Notes: generated by a model from the sequence alone, not told the origin. A stretch of DNA of 64,000 nucleotides from Takashimella koratensis (GCA_003116875.1 BCKT01000011.1:744001-808000), one strand, 5' to 3'. Shown: positions 48,919 through 63,996, numbered from the stretch's first letter. A program made the numbers and translations.

Positions 48919-51900
48919 TGCTCCGCCCTTTCAGCAGGGCAAGAACCCCAATGCCATCCCGACTAATATTGTCCTCTACAAAGGTGAGTTTCTCTGGCCT
49001 GTGCGATTTGCACAGTGACATCTTGTCGATCGCTCTACAAGTGATTACCGGGCTCTTGCCCAGGCGACTACTTCCAAAGCCTCCAAAGATAGCCGCCATA
49101 TATCTGATACTGACGCAATGTCACATCGCAGGCCGGCGAATGCCAGCTCGGATCGACCCCGATGCGGTACGTCCACGTCCACCTCCCATCCTGGCACGCC
49201 CTTTCTCCCACCTCTCCTCTCGTTGTCGGAGATGCTGACATGACCTTCCAAACAGAGCGTCGCTAGGATCGTCGAGATCATGGCTAGCTCGTTCGGTGCT
49301 CCCGAGCACCATATCACCCTGGCGTTGAGAGACGAGGCGGACAATCTTGTGACGCAGAAGAGTCTGCCTTTCAAGGTCGCCAGCAAAGAGGTGCTCAAGT
49401 ATGTGACCCCCTCTAGCTCCCCTTGTTCCGAACGGATTCCAGTTCCATCACTCCTCACACCTTTGCGACTCCTAATGACCCACTAACATCCTCACTCTGA
49501 TTATAGGCTATGCCCATCACCCGTATCCGAAGCCCTCGCCGTCGTCAACTCCCTACAAGCCGCCTCCCTCGCCTCGGGTCCCTTCGCAGGCGATTCCACC
49601 GTCGCCGTCAACGAATCAGGTGACATGCACCAGGGTATCATCAGTCCCAAACTTGCCTTGTTCAACCTCCAAAAGTTCATCAAGGAGGAAGACTTTGCGA
49701 TTGAGTTTATGCTCAAGGGAGGGGTTCGGATGTTGGTTAATCTCTTAGAGAGGGATTCGCTTGGTCTCAGCGGGAACAGCCTTGCGGTGGGTGCCTTTTC
49801 ATTTCGATTTGGGTCGGCTGCTATCAGGTTGAAGGTGCCTTGTGATCTTCAGCTGATTTTCGTTGCAGTACGCCCTCCAAGGCGTGCGAGGAATCATGGA
49901 CTTTGAGCACGGATGGGGCGATTTTTCCGACTCCTTCATCGATCGTATCATCCTTGTCCTTTCCTCCTCTTCGTCCCCCAACATCCTCCGCCCGGCGACC
50001 GTCATTGTTCGCAAACTCGTCATTTCTTCCCCGAACAGCCTTGCCCAGTCCAGCGTGGGTCACGGTGCGAACGGTGACGGTCTTGGTGGGGAAGGCCCGA
50101 CACCCACAGCGGCGCTTGCCTCGTCCACCCGAAAGGGCAAACAACGTGCGGCACCGACTCCAGAGCCGACACCTGCGAGCTCGGGAGGTAATGGCGTAGT
50201 CGACGCCGAGTCGGTTAACAAGTATGGGTTCGACAGAATGTACGCCCGGATGAAGGAGGCAGGGATGAGAATTACCGACGATTTGGGCGGGAATGGCGTC
50301 GAAAGGGTGTTCAGGTGTATCGTTCGCAGGTTGGAAGGGACCAGGGATTTGGAACTTGTCGCGCAGAGGTGAGTTAACCTGAAAGACAGGCATGGGTCCA
50401 GCAGTGATCGAAAAGAAGCTGACACGCTTGTGTTACAGTCTGGCATTGATCAATACATGCCTGCGACAAGGTCAGCACGAGAACAGCAAGCTCTACACCG
50501 AGCTTGTCACTATTCTCGAAGCCCTGGGCACTAGGCGATACGTTGCGGTGAATATTTTGCTGTTGCACTTGTCACACATCTGAGCTAACTCTTCCACCAG
50601 CGCTTGATCCCGACGTGCTCGAATAACGTCGTGGAGCCGCGCATCCTCGACTACCAATCCCGGTACGCTACGATCCTTCGACAACGTGCCTTCCGCCCCG
50701 TCCGACCCGCCCACAACCCCCACCACGAGCGCCTTCTGCAGGATATCTGGGTGATCGGGCGTTTGGGCGTCGAGAGCCCCGTCGAATCCGGTGCTGTCGC
50801 GCCGACGCCCGGTAGTCCGATCGCGGGTCGAAGTAGGTTGGCGAATTTGAACCTGTCGCAGACGAACGAGGCGCACTTGGGGCCCAGGACTTGGGAAGGG
50901 TGGAACCGTGCCGGACTTTATGTAGAGCACGGAGGGGAGATGCCGTTCCTCGTTGAAGCGGAACTGTTCCGACCCATCGGCGAGCTGGGTCTCGAGTGTT
51001 TGGTAAGTGCGACAAATACGTTGAATCGAAGCAGGCTCTGACGCAATTTTCAGCACTACTTTGCATCCCACGAAGAGAACTTTTACACTGTAAGTCTAAA
51101 GTAGGGAAATCTCAGGGTAGCATTATCTGATCATCGCGGTAAAGATGGTTCTTGAACAACAAGCACGTCTGCCAGAGCGCAGATGCCCGATTGGAAGAGC
51201 AAGGTGGGTTCAAGTTAGACTCAAGCGACGTACTGACCAACTTTCATCAGCAATGAATGCGTCAAAGTTCTCTACGAGTACTACCGTATCTCTCAGTCGG
51301 GTCACAGAGGATCTTCGCAGTTCCAGCCATTCCTTCTCAACTTTCCCCGCCTGCACTACCTCGTCCTCAAATTCTGGCTCCGGTGGGTACACTTTCCCTA
51401 GATTACATGTCCATCCGTCTTTTGCCTTTCTTGGGAGATAACACCTTTGCAGCATGTGGCAAGAGTCCGAATCCCAGCTCGAAGACTTTGACCGGGTCGC
51501 CTACCTCGTTCGCAGCCAAGTCCGCATCTCGCTCGCTGACGAGGCGACCCGAACATGGCTCAATCTGGAACGTGACATGCTCGAGACTGATTACAAGACG
51601 ATCAGGGATCGGCAGATGGAGCTTGCGGATAAGGAAGATGGGATGCTTGATAGGTCCGCCGTGAGGGAGTTGAGGGAGAAGGTCAATCATGAGGCATACG
51701 ATGTCGTCTCAGAGCAAAGGTGGGTGCTGGTGTTTGCGCAGAGGCTGGGAAGAGTCTTGCCGTGTAAAGATTCAGAAGGCTGATGAGATTGGGGCTATAC
51801 AGGATCGGGTGCATGCTCCAGGGGAGCTGGTTCAACTCGGCCTCGGTGTTAGCTCAAGGTATCAACCCTCTGATTCGCGCAAGTACATCCAAGCCACTCC

Positions 51901-52650
51901 GCTTCGTCCGTTTGGTGAGTCGCATTGACTAGTGCTGAATACTCCTCGTCTGATACGTCGCTGATACAATTGTCTAGTCGCCTAACCGAAAGGTTTTGGC
52001 ATGGGGCGAGTTTGCCCAACGCGAAGCTGTCAACCCGTCCTTTGACAGTCTCCGCGAGCGGAGTAAGTTGCAATTCACTGTCATTCTCCCTCTCATCTCA
52101 TCGCATCATCCAGTTTCAACTGTTCACTGACTGTGCACACCCACAGTCGAGCTTGCCAACGTCACCGACGTCCGTTTACAGACGGGCTGCGCGGTCAACT
52201 CGCGCTCGCCCACGACAGTCAGCAGGTTGAGTTTCTCGTTGATGTCGGGAGAAGACTTGAGCCTGCTCGATTTGGACGCGGTACATGCTGCCCAACTGGC
52301 CGAGTGGACAGATGGGTTGAGAGTATTGAAGGGTGAAGGTGGGATGGCGCATCAAGAGTCGGCAAACTTGGTTCATGTGAGTTGAACTGGAACAAGCAGT
52401 TCACAGGTTCACCGGAGCCAGAACTGGTTGTATGGTGGACAAGGTGAAGAGCGCTGACAATCATGTCAACAGGTTTTGACAGAGTTGTCGCTCAAAGTAA
52501 GGCTTCTGGATATAACAGGCGACGGGATCGATGTCCCTCCCAAGGTTTTGATCGGATCAGGTAAGTCCATTGCTTAGCCGTTCGTGTATGCTTGAAACTG
52601 ACAAATATGGTATAGCACCTCGCAGCACCGACTTCTGGTTCGCGACGTGA
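48902..52650 (+). CDS. ELMO/CED-12 family protein
   Basis: About 15 exons, roughly 750 residues. The N-terminus MADNPNAPPFQQGKNPNAIP leads to a ubiquitin-like segment (IVEIMASSFGAPEHHITLALRDEADNL). An armadillo-type ELMO region follows: SPKLALFNLQKFIKEEDFAIEFMLKGGVRMLVNLL, YALQGVRGIMDFEHGW and ILRPATVIVRKLV. The ELMO domain is around FLVEAELFRPIGELGLECLHYFASHEENFYT...FPRLHYLVLKFWLRMWQESESQLEDFDRVAYLVRSQVR. The C-terminus (RFVRLSPNRKVLAWGEF...LLDLDAVHAAQLAEWTDGL) looks like the PH-like domain. ELMO proteins work with DOCK exchange factors to activate Rac GTPases in polarity and actin control. Exon borders near 51000-51250 are less certain. An overlapping upstream ORF is noted separately. Confidence 0.88.
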
Positions 52651-52974
52651 TCAGCGGAATCAGATGAGCGACGATTTGCGTCTAGTATCCTGAAGGAGAC
52701 TCTTCGGTGCGATGGACGATGTGTGTACAAGGAGGGTTTAACATTACAAGGCTATGACTGGGTATGATAGGTGGCATGCTTCGTCTAGGGTCGTTTATAA
52801 TGCGTAAATTGAAATATGTGTATGTAACGCTGCTCGCTCCCAACTTCGAAGGAGCAACGATCGACAAGTGAAAGCTGCTGTTTGTTCTTGGGCTCATCAT
52901 AGATGCGAAGCATCATTTTCCCCTCTCCCTATGACCTCTCCTCTACTAGCTGTCCTTCCCCTGTCTTCGCCGGC
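52651..52974. other. Intergenic, convergent 3' flanks
   Basis: About 324 bp between the ELMO stop and the stop of the Apc15-like gene; no gene seen. Confidence 0.5.
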
Positions 52975-53941
52975 CTACTCTTCCACGCTCATATCACCCT
53001 CATCATCACCATACCCTTCTACCGCATTATCATCCAACTCCAACATCTCTCCACTCCTCCCTTCCACCTCTCCCTCCCCGTCTCCATCCACATCATCATA
53101 ATCGTCCTCTGCGTCTCGGTCCTCTATGCTCGCGTCGAGATCGATCACGCCCTCTTCCTCGCTCTCGGCGTCGGGAAGACCTCCGCCATTCACTTGGCCC
53201 ATCGGGTCAAGGTCACGCTGGGCTACGTCGGCACCGTTCTGGTCCTCTTGTCGGTGCTCGTGCTCCACATCGGATGGCGTTGGAGATTGCTATAACGATG
53301 ACGAAAATGGGTGAGTGCTGGGTCGAGATTTTTCAGAAAGATAAAGAGAGGAGGAGGAATGAATACCACTCACAGGTTGCCCCGCCTCCATTTCCATCTG
53401 GGTTAACCGCCGCCCAAAGGGGAGCAAGAACCGGTGACCAAAGCTATCGATATGAACCTATACACCGTCAGCTTTGGGACAAGTGTCTGACTTCATTTTC
53501 AACATTCGGCTCCTAACCCACTCTCTCTTCCTCAAGTGCATTCTCTTCCTCGCTGAGGTCGATCGCCTCCTCGGCCAACGCGGTCCCCGCCATCGCACGG
53601 CCCGTCAACACCCGTTGCGTTGCACGGTACTCTCTTGTCCTCCCGGCTCCACCACCCCTACTACTGCTGAACCCAGCTCCATTACCCGCTTCTGGGCGAC
53701 GCCTCTTCCTCGCCTGCCGCGCAGTCTGGCTCGACGCAGGGACCGAGCCGAATTCGTGGGCCACATAGCGTGGGGAGGACGAGGACGACGCGGTCGCGGT
53801 GGAGGTTGAGGTGGAAGGGCTGCGGAGGATGTGGTCGACTGGATGGGAACGAAGGGTGGTCTTCCCCCGCGCGGAGAAGGAGAAGTGGGTCAAGGGGCCA
53901 AGAAGTGGGAGAGACGGGTGCGAAGGCCCGTCGAGGAGCAT
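52975..53941 (-). CDS. Acidic-tailed protein, possibly anaphase-promoting complex subunit Apc15-like
   Basis: Three exons (53941-53522, 53457-53374, 53289-52975), all in phase, give 272 residues. Exon 1 starts MLLDGPSHPSLPLLGPLTHFSF, then HPVDHILRSPSTS, basic KRRRPE and Gly-rich segments, and a helix ending DLSEEENALEEER. Exon 2 is the only compact core: VHIDSFGHRFLLPFGRRLTQMEMEAGQP. Exon 3 is a very acidic tail (DEDDYDDVDGD type) ending EGDMSVEE. A short R-x-I-x-FG-x-x-hydrophobic-x-P-x-G-x-x-x-T core followed by an acidic tail is the layout of fungal Apc15 (Mnd2-related). The match is weak, so the name is tentative. The reading without the first intron would stop after VG, but splice signals are good. 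Confidence 0.6.
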
Positions 53942-54149
53942 GATAGCTGAGATGGGAGGGTTAGGGTGAGGGATGTTGTGTTGTTGAGACGAGACGAGGA
54001 CGAGACGACACGAAAGGCTCGTGGTTTGTTTGCAACAACCCAGTCCATCAAGTGTATGATCCAATAGTTGCAACCCAAATCTAATCTCGGTCGTTCATCT
54101 GCAACCTGATATTGATCCATCCACCAACGCCCCCGGCATCCTCCTCAGC

Positions 54150-57100
54150 ATGGCCGAGAACATCCTCGGCATTCTCTTCGTCACCTCGACCTCCAAGGGG
54201 CGCAACGTGCTTCGATACCCGCCCGATCCTACATCCCCACATGCCCGGCTCTCCCAGCCTATCTACCCTTCCAACACCTACACTGCGCAGGACACGACCG
54301 TGGATCTGCACGCGCGAAAACGACTTTTCCCGGGTCACGAGCGGCGACAGCATCACGGGAGCAGTGGGCATAATCGACACGACAGCGTTTCTCAGTTCCG
54401 CGACGAGAGAGGCCGAGGGTCGGTTGGCGGGACAGCTTTCGGGTCGGGCGCAGGCGCAAGTGGGTTCACGAGGGTTAGCTCGTCAAAGGCTGTCTCGGCA
54501 GCGGCTTCGTCCAGACCCAGTCAACATCGCGACGGGTCTCGAGATGCCCTCGATGTTGTCAGAGGACGCGGTTCGCGGTCCAAAATCGCCAGTATAGGCG
54601 GTGACGACGATGATGCCTTTGCAGACTCGACGAGCGGGCGGCCGACACCTACAATGAGCCGGAGCAATACCCAGTCCAGGGGCGAAGAGAGCGATGGTGG
54701 AAGCGGCGCGAGCAGTAGCGATACGGATACCAGCAGCTCGGACGACGCCGAGTACAATGGGCTTTGGGAGTCGTCGGTTCTCGCTGTGCCAGCAGGGCGG
54801 GGTCGAGATGCTGGAGGTAACGCAGGCGGACCGAGGCGGGGGTCGACCGAGACAGAAGTGCTGAAGGACTCGACGCCGAGGATCGCTGACTCGGCGGTGC
54901 TGGAGCCCACAGGTGGGAGGCGCGAATCGCTGGCTGATAGCGAAGGGACAAGTCGACCTGAACGGGGAAGTCGGAAGGTTGAGTCAGCCAGCAAGGCCGG
55001 GAAAGAGCGGGACAAGGAGAAGGAAAGAGAGAGGGAAAGAGGCCGAGAAAAGGAGCGAGAAGGAGGGAATGAAGGTGATGGTGTGGAGGATGACGCACAT
55101 GAACACGACACCTTCATCGAGGATCAGTACACCCATGCGCTTGGGTACAGCCTCGATTTTCTCTCCGACCTGCTCACGCCGCCAAGAGCAGCGTGTAATC
55201 GAAAGTTCGAGGTATGCGTCGATGAGCTCGTGTTTGTTGGTCACCCAGTGTGTATCGGGAAAGACGGGCGGTGGGCGTGGCCGAACGACGAGGACGACGA
55301 GGACGGAGACGAAGTCGGTGGGCGGAGGACGGCAGCGCGCGGGAGGCGAGGGCGGGAAGCGGCGTCGAATGGGACAGGAGCAGGCTCAGGGCTCAAGACA
55401 GTAGTCGAGTATAAAGAGAGCTTGTTTGTGAAAGCGGACAAGGTTGATGAGGACGAAGAGGATGATGAGAAGGAAGACAGCGGTGTGGAAGGGAGTCGAA
55501 GTCGAGGAGAAATGTCAAGACATCGGAATAGCAATAGTAGTAACGGCAGTAGCGAGGGTCCAAACCACCAGACTCCTCGTCAACAGCCATCTTCACTCTC
55601 TCAGTCGATGCGGAAGGGCGACGACGATCCCCCGATTCTCAACACTTTCCACCTCGTACTGGTATTCGACAAGCCGGACCCGCAGACGGATACGCCGATC
55701 CTTGATGGACCAGGGACAGTGGGGATGTACGACGAGGCGTACCGTGAGATATGTTTCAAATGGACCGCGGCGGCTTTTGCGCTGCAGGTGCGAGACAACT
55801 GGGTCGGGCGAGAGAGCGAGTTGATCGCTCGGCACCGGGAAAAGGGAATGAACCTGGGCAACCCAGTCCTTGACAATTTGCGCCAAGCGATCGAACTCTT
55901 CCCTATGGCTCGGTCGTTGAACACGCTGTTCAACGAGATTCACCGACTCAAAACGAAACCTACCAACTCGCTTTTCAGCACCTTGGCTACCACGCTGACG
56001 ATCGACGTTGCCGATATCCCCATCACGATTGTGGTCTCGCCTCGCGCGTCGGCGGGGGCGAGCGGGCAGGCGGGGAGCGCACTCGCCGCGTGGAGGCGGG
56101 ACGAATTCGTCGGTCGCCATGGGTGGAGCGACGAGAGCGACGAGGACGACGAGGATGAGGACGACGATTGGGGCAGATGGAACGAGAGGCTCGTAGCGAG
56201 GCCCGACGTGGCGTTGCTTGCGAAACAGGCAGGTCTGAGGGTAGAGCCCTGGCAGACCCTGTTGTTGCTAGATAGCGAGTACGATGAACTCGATCGTGGA
56301 GGGAGTAAAGCAACAGGAGGTGGTGGAGTCAAGGATGGAGGGTATAGGACGCCACCTGTTGGAGGGTCGAGAAGGGGCTCGAAAGCTACAGTCGAGGAGG
56401 ACGACGAGCGGGCTCTCGTGGATGCGTTGGTCAATGCTTGCGATGTGTCTAAACCGTGAGTCGCAAAGGTCACCAGTGTGCTTGACCCATCTCCTCCTCG
56501 CTAGCTACGTCGAGCGGCAGAGAGTCCATACAAAAACTCGAACGTAGCTGACGTTGCTCGACACAGGCTCGCGGAGATTGCACACGCGCTACGGTTCGAC
56601 CTCGAAGGGATCGTGATCCCGCTCGCCAGGGATTTGGTTCAGAGCCAGCGAGCCATCCTTGTTGACGTGATCAATATCCGTTTACGTACTATTGTCACGC
56701 CGACAACGATCGCAGACCATCAGTGAGACTTTATTCCTTATATACTCTCTCCAGCTTTCTAACCTAAACATTCACTAACTCGGACATCTCCCCAACTACC
56801 TCTTATCCCCTAATTGCCTCTCGCCTCAGCCTTGGGATCGACGACTACTCTCTTCGTTTCCGGGTGGCCTTCCCTACCCTACCTCCACTCATCGCCTTCC
56901 TCTCATCCATCTCGGCCTCCTTTGTACCCTTTCGCGACCTCCTCCCTTCCGACGCCGAGTCTGACGTCTCCCGTCGAGACCCATACCTGCGCGCACTTGT
57001 CTGGCTGCTGCAGAACGACCTGGTCAAGCAGGTCCACACTCGAGCCCGGATCTTTGCTCGGCCCGAGGTGAAGCGTGCCGCGTGGATCGCGCTCTGGCAT

Positions 57101-58278
57101 CGAAGGAGACAGCGGTGGATGCGGCGGAGGAGGAGCATTGCGTCCTCTGGCACTGGTGCTGGTTTTACAGGGACGAGTTTCAGCGCACACGGGATTGGAA
57201 CTACATTAAGTGGGGGAATTGGAAGTGGAGGTGTTGGGTCACCGCTGTACTCTGGCGCAGGGTCGGAGATGGTCACTCCCCGAGCTAGCGAAGCGATGCT
57301 TATCAACCCACTTGACAACATCTCTCCCGCGCAGGCGGCGTTGATTGCACAGGGCCTGGCGCAGGCTCCTTCGGGTCCGCAACAAGTCCCCATCTCCAGC
57401 CAACCGTCGTCTGTTACCCGTGCGCGAGGGTTCGTCGGCGCCAGTTCCCTCATCGATCGCTTGTCGTCTATCACCACGGCTACCGCTGAGAGCGAGGGCG
57501 ATATGGACAGTGATTTCGGTGACGATGATGGTGAGGCGTTCTTCACTGGGTTCCCACGTGCTACACCGGGTTCATCAGGTAGTCGTGTTCGCCGTGCATC
57601 AGATCGCAGTGCTGAGAACGGAACGGGTATTGGCACTGGGAGTGGGACGGGGACAGGCGGAGATGGGAGCGGGAGCGGTGCGAGTCGAGGCGGCGTCGTC
57701 GTTGGTGACGAAACATTCGAATTCTCATTAGATACAAACGAACCCAAGAATGTGCCTAGCTTTACGGGATCGATTATTTTCAGACCGGCAAGAGCGCAGA
57801 AGGATGAGGCGAGGTGGTTGAGGGTGATTAGAGAGGCTACGGACGATGCGATCCTAGCGAGCAAGTTTGATCTGTGAGTTGGGAAATGGTTAGGAGATGC
57901 GTTTTAGACCCACTTGGTCTGTACAGTATTACTGACGACTCTTTTCCCCTATCGCTTCCATCATCATCTGTTCCCACTTCCAACCTCGTCCTCGACCCGA
58001 CTTGACCCGACCTGACCCGGTCAACAGCTGCGTACAATACTTTGACGGGATCACAACCTTTGAAGAAATCATCTACCGAACAGGTCTGAACCGACGCGAA
58101 TTGGATCGGATCGTCGAGGCATTCAAAGACGATGTGAGTGGAACCGTGACGTCGACGTATGGGTCTATGGGGATCAACGTCAACGGTTAACAGTATGGGG
58201 TTAGAAAGAGAGCTGACCATTTGCGTGATCTGCTTGGTTTGACTTTTTCTATAGCTCATCATCTTCCTTCATCCTTGA
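54150..58278 (+). CDS. NPR3: Nitrogen permease regulator 3 (GATOR1/SEACIT subunit)
   Basis: Five exons: 54150-56455, 56567-56722, 56830-57873, one starting near 58029, and a last short one (LIIFLHP-stop). The protein is about 1,200 residues. It opens MAENILGILFVTSTSKGRNVLRYPP, the longin-type start of Npr3/NPRL3. A long Arg/Asp/Ser-rich insertion separates it from QYTHALGYSLDFLSDLLTPPRAACNRKFEVCVDELVFVGHPV, ILNTFHLVLVFDKPD, DEAYREICFKWTAAAFALQ, IRLRTIVTPT and a C-terminal winged-helix part (CVQYFDGITTFEEIIYRTGLNRRELDRIVEAFKDD). Npr3 acts with Npr2 and Iml1 on the vacuole to shut off TORC1 on amino-acid or nitrogen starvation. The large disordered insert makes it longer than the human protein. 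It shares 208 bp with the Apc15-like gene. Confidence 0.92.
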
Positions 58279-58559
58279 TCAGCCTCGCGATGCTCGCGGC
58301 AGTACTGCGCATACATTGCCTGGTCCCATCCCCTTTCCTGTGATTCTCTGTTGTCTCCGCCCTCGTCAACATCCAAGTTTCCCCCTTCCGTCTCCTCCAG
58401 CGCAGGCATGTGAGCACTGCCCTAGTCAACATGTATAAAATGTACTGTATATGCATACAATTGACCTGCTAGTCGGGTCCCCATCCCTGTCTGATCTGTC
58501 TCTGCGTCTCTAAACTCTCTGGATGCGCTCTACACCCTCTCCATCCTTGACACCGCTAG

Positions 58560-60127
<1,568 letters not shown>

Positions 60128-61513
60128 CGGACAACGATAGGAAGGGAAATGGAGTAGGAGCAGATGGTATCGAGTGGGGGCGAGGTAAAGAACCGCAAGC
60201 CGAGATCCGGTCCGGGATGCGAGTACGGAGTGTGTAGATCTAGAACAGAGCGACTAGGAGGTGAGCCCAACGCCGGCCGAAGGGGAATCGAGGTCAAGGT
60301 CGGTTGAGGTTGAGCGGAGTCGAGGTGTTATAGGAGGTGAGTGAGGTTTGAGAGACGAGTGGAGAAAAAGTTGGTTTACCGATTTGAAATTTCAGAAATA
60401 TTTCCAGTTAGCCGGGGACTTGAACAATAGCAGCTTACTCCATAGCCTCTGTCCGAGTCGGCGTGGGCATGTCTCGACTAGCTCGCTCTCCAGTATCCAG
60501 TATCCAATACCCACAGCACAGCACAGCACAGCACAGAAGCAATCCGGTGATAAAGGTAATATTGCACTTTTTTTTTTTTTTCATCACCACTCTTCTCGTC
60601 TCTAACGACTAAGAACTTGGAAGACTGGTAGCTACGGAAAATGGAAAAAAGTCAAGGATCAGGAGAGTTCTTGGTATGCTCATGAATCACTAGAATGAAC
60701 ACAAATGGGAGATTGAAGCTTGTGGGTTGTATGTTGTATCGAACAGTCAATGGAACAGGGAAAGCGAGTCAAGAGAGGTAGGTGGGGAAAGTGAAAAAAG
60801 TTAGGAAGAAAGTCTACTGTATACACACTTGGCGCTGAGGCGGAGGAGATGAACGGACAAAAGTCGGAATGATGGAATAGGGTACCGGTACCCTACTCCA
60901 TCAATCCTTTCCGTCCCCGTTCTTCAGATGAGGTTGGACTGGACCGAGGTTGGAGCAGGATGCAGAACCTACTACTACTCGTTGGTCGAAAACATGCACA
61001 AATGCAAAAATGGGATAAAAGATGGATGAGAATGAGAAAACAAAGTTGCAAGTCGGATGAATCGAGAAGAGAAACGAAAAACGAGACCGCCCAGTCGCAA
61101 CTTGATCATATGGCGAAGACGTCAAGAAGCTTGTAGGCGGCGGTATTGTATGCACAGGTTGGGAAGATAAGATTGATGGTGATATGAGAGAAACACCGGT
61201 TGCCGAGCGTGGCCATGACGAAAGGGTTGAAGACCGGTGGCTGGGACAAGGTAATGGGATATCGATCGGTCGGACTTTTGAAGGGATACAGTCGAAAAGG
61301 TTTCAAGAAGAACAAGCTACCAGGTGAAGCGCTTGTATCGTTTGTATTCGGGTACGACAACACGATGAGACGGCGAAACGGACAGAGGTAGAGCGGTACC
61401 AAGCGAAGATGAAGATCGAAGAGGATGGAGATCGAGATGTCGAATCGAACGAGATGTACTGGAGATGCGCGAGACCCTTGCGTTGTACGTTAGGGATCGA
61501 TTCAAGTTGACCC
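60128..61513. other. Intergenic: TAD2 promoter and PAK 3' flank
   Basis: About 1.4 kb. The left part is the TAD2 upstream region, with an AGCAC tandem repeat near 60515-60533 and a T13-type run near 60569. The right part is the 3' flank of the PAK gene. A perfect 18-bp palindrome lies at 60878-60895. ORFs here lack coding character. Confidence 0.55.
60878..60895. repeat. Perfect 18-bp palindrome
   Basis: TAGGGTACCGGTACCCTA equals its own reverse complement. It lies about 620 bp downstream of the PAK stop. Confidence 0.85.
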
Positions 61514-63996
61514 CTATGACGATGACTTCTTCGCACTCTTGATCATCCCCGACAAACTGCTGAGTTTCGCCGAGTACTTGAAAAAGTCGTTCTGCGAAGA
61601 CATATCATCAGCGACTGTTCAACCGTGCTACTCCTTTCCCCCAATTCTAACCCCGATCCTAATCCCAATCCTTAAGCCGATGCCACCCCATGCTCAAGCT
61701 TTGACTCACTCTCAACAACTGCTCCGCTGTCGGTCTCTTCTCCGCATCAACCGTCAGACAAGCAGTAAAGTAATCCCTGAATACCGCCGAGATCTTATCC
61801 CAATCCTTAATCTTGGGAGTTCCATTCGTTGCGATGAGATACAACGCCCTAAGTGGATTTTCGTTGAGATACGGGGGTTCACCTTCGAGCATTTCGATAG
61901 CCATAATACCGAGTGACCAAATATCGACTTTGGGTCCGTATTCTTTTCGAGTAACGACTTCGGGCGCCATCCAGTAGGGCGTACCGACCATGGTGGTACG
62001 TTTGGTCGATAATGGGTCGGCGATACGTGCGCAGAATCCAAAGTCGGCTAGATGGGGGCGCAAAGGCACACGTTAGCTAATTTTCTCGGCATGACCCAAT
62101 TTCTACCTCCTTACTCACTCAGCTTGACATCCCCGTTCAGCGAGAGCAAGATATTATCGCTCTTGATATCTCGATGAATAACCCCCTTTGAATGCAGATG
62201 CCTCAACCCTTCACAGGTCTCCCTGCTGACTGCCGCGATCTGTGCCTCGGACATGCAATGCGCCGTGACAACATCCGTCAAGCTACCTCCTTCCATGTAC
62301 TCCATGACAACCCATAGATCGCCTTTCCACAGATACGAGTCCTTGAAGTTTACGATATTCGGGTGAAGTGATTCGCGCATGACGAGAATCTCATTGATGA
62401 TGAGGTCCTGCTTGGGTTGTTTCTCGAGGTTCATCTGTTTGATCGCCACGGGCTGGTTGGTTCGGTCGTAAGCGGTGTAAACGCCGCCACTTGCGCCTTG
62501 GCCAATCTTGACGAGGTTGCGGTAAACCTGGTTCGGGTCGCCGGGGGAACAGATCGCCTGGAGCTGACGAACGACCTCTTCGTTCTCCTTGGCCTTGTCT
62601 CGTCGGCGCGGCGCACCCGCGCTCGCGTCCTTGTCTTTGTCCTTGCCGCGGGTCTGCTGTCGACCGAGCGACGCAGCGGCAGCAGACGGCGGGGTGGCGG
62701 TACCCTGCTCGCGATGCCGAGCAGACTGCGAGACGGACTTGTGCAGTGCGGGCGGGGGCGATGCTTTGGAAGTAGGTGCGCGGGTAGAGATGGATCGATC
62801 GAGAGGTTTGTTGGCGCCTGCCGATGGGCTCGGAGCGGCTCGATACGACGCGGAACGGTCGAGCGCAGGCGGGACAGGTGCAGTCGCACCTGATGTCTGG
62901 CCCAGGCGGGTGGGCATCTTGACGTCGATCTGGCGACCGCCTGGTGGGGCGGGCGCAGGTCGATCCGCGAGCATCCGCCCAGCTGGTGGCGCTGCCTTCC
63001 CTGGCGGGGCAGGTGCAGCTCTCTGGCGACAAGTATCAGTAACCGCTACCTCTCAAGTCCACCACAACTCACCGGGTTGGAGAACTTGCCGTCTCCGCGG
63101 ATCCCATCGTCGTGGCTATTCTCACGCGACATCTCCCTCGATCCACCCGTCTTGGGCGATGGCATCTCATCTGGGTGAGCGGGTCCCGCATTCCGCATCT
63201 TCTGCCAGACTTCTTCTTCAGGTGCTTCGGCCGTGTCTCGATCTTGGAAGAACTGGACAACAGCGAGGACCTTGTCTGGGTTCTCTTCCTGCTCGGCACG
63301 TGTGATCCCATTGTCGTCAAGAATCTGCTGCCACTCTTGCGGCATGCCCGTGTCTGCGTGTGTCAGTTATGTCTTTATAGATGCTACTTGTCCCAACTCA
63401 CATTGTCCAGTGTTGTAGTCAAAGCCGACGTGGGTGAGATGGATGGGGTCGTACGGCGTGGAGATGACTGGTTGTTTGTTTGTCGACAAGAGCTCTGCAA
63501 TGGGATGAGCACTGTCAGCATCTGATCCCTTCGACACAAGCTACACGTGTGACTCACCAGTAAGCACGCCAAACACGCTCTTCTTATCTTTACTGCTCTT
63601 GCCCGTCCCGCTCCTATTCCTGCCCATCGGGACCGGCTCGCGCGGCAGCTCCTTCTCAACCATATTCATCGGGACGCCACCGACACCCGTCACTCCGAGT
63701 CCCATCTTGGTGTCCTCAAAGGTCTTCTCCAGGGACTGCGTCGAGCTTTGCTGCGTCGAATATGGATTACCTCCCGCGCTAAAAGGCTGGTGCGGGAGGG
63801 GCGGCTGCTGGGACAAGAATGAGGGGCTAGCTGTTGCACTAGTCATCGAGCTCGCGATGGTTGACGGTGTGGTGATGGGTGGACTACGGGATGAGAACAT
63901 CGTCGATGACGTGTCTCGAAACCCGCTTCCGTTGGGGTGTTCACCCAGCGGCAGTGTCCCAGATCGCGTCGGTCGTGGTGGGGGTGCTCCGTTCAT
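61514..63996 (-). CDS. p21-activated protein kinase (Cla4/Ste20 family)
   Basis: About seven exons. The most upstream ATG visible is at 63996, four bases from the window edge ([18 protein letters not shown]), so upstream exons could be missing. A Ser/Pro-rich region leads to KSVFGVL and the CRIB domain [22 protein letters not shown], then [24 protein letters not shown] long Ala/Pro/Arg linker precedes the kinase: [62 protein letters not shown] and [20 protein letters not shown]. All catalytic motifs are intact. It is an effector of Cdc42/Rac in polarity and cytokinesis. [21 protein letters not shown] resembles Cla4 more than Ste20; the PH domain that would settle it is not in the visible part. 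Confidence 0.92.
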
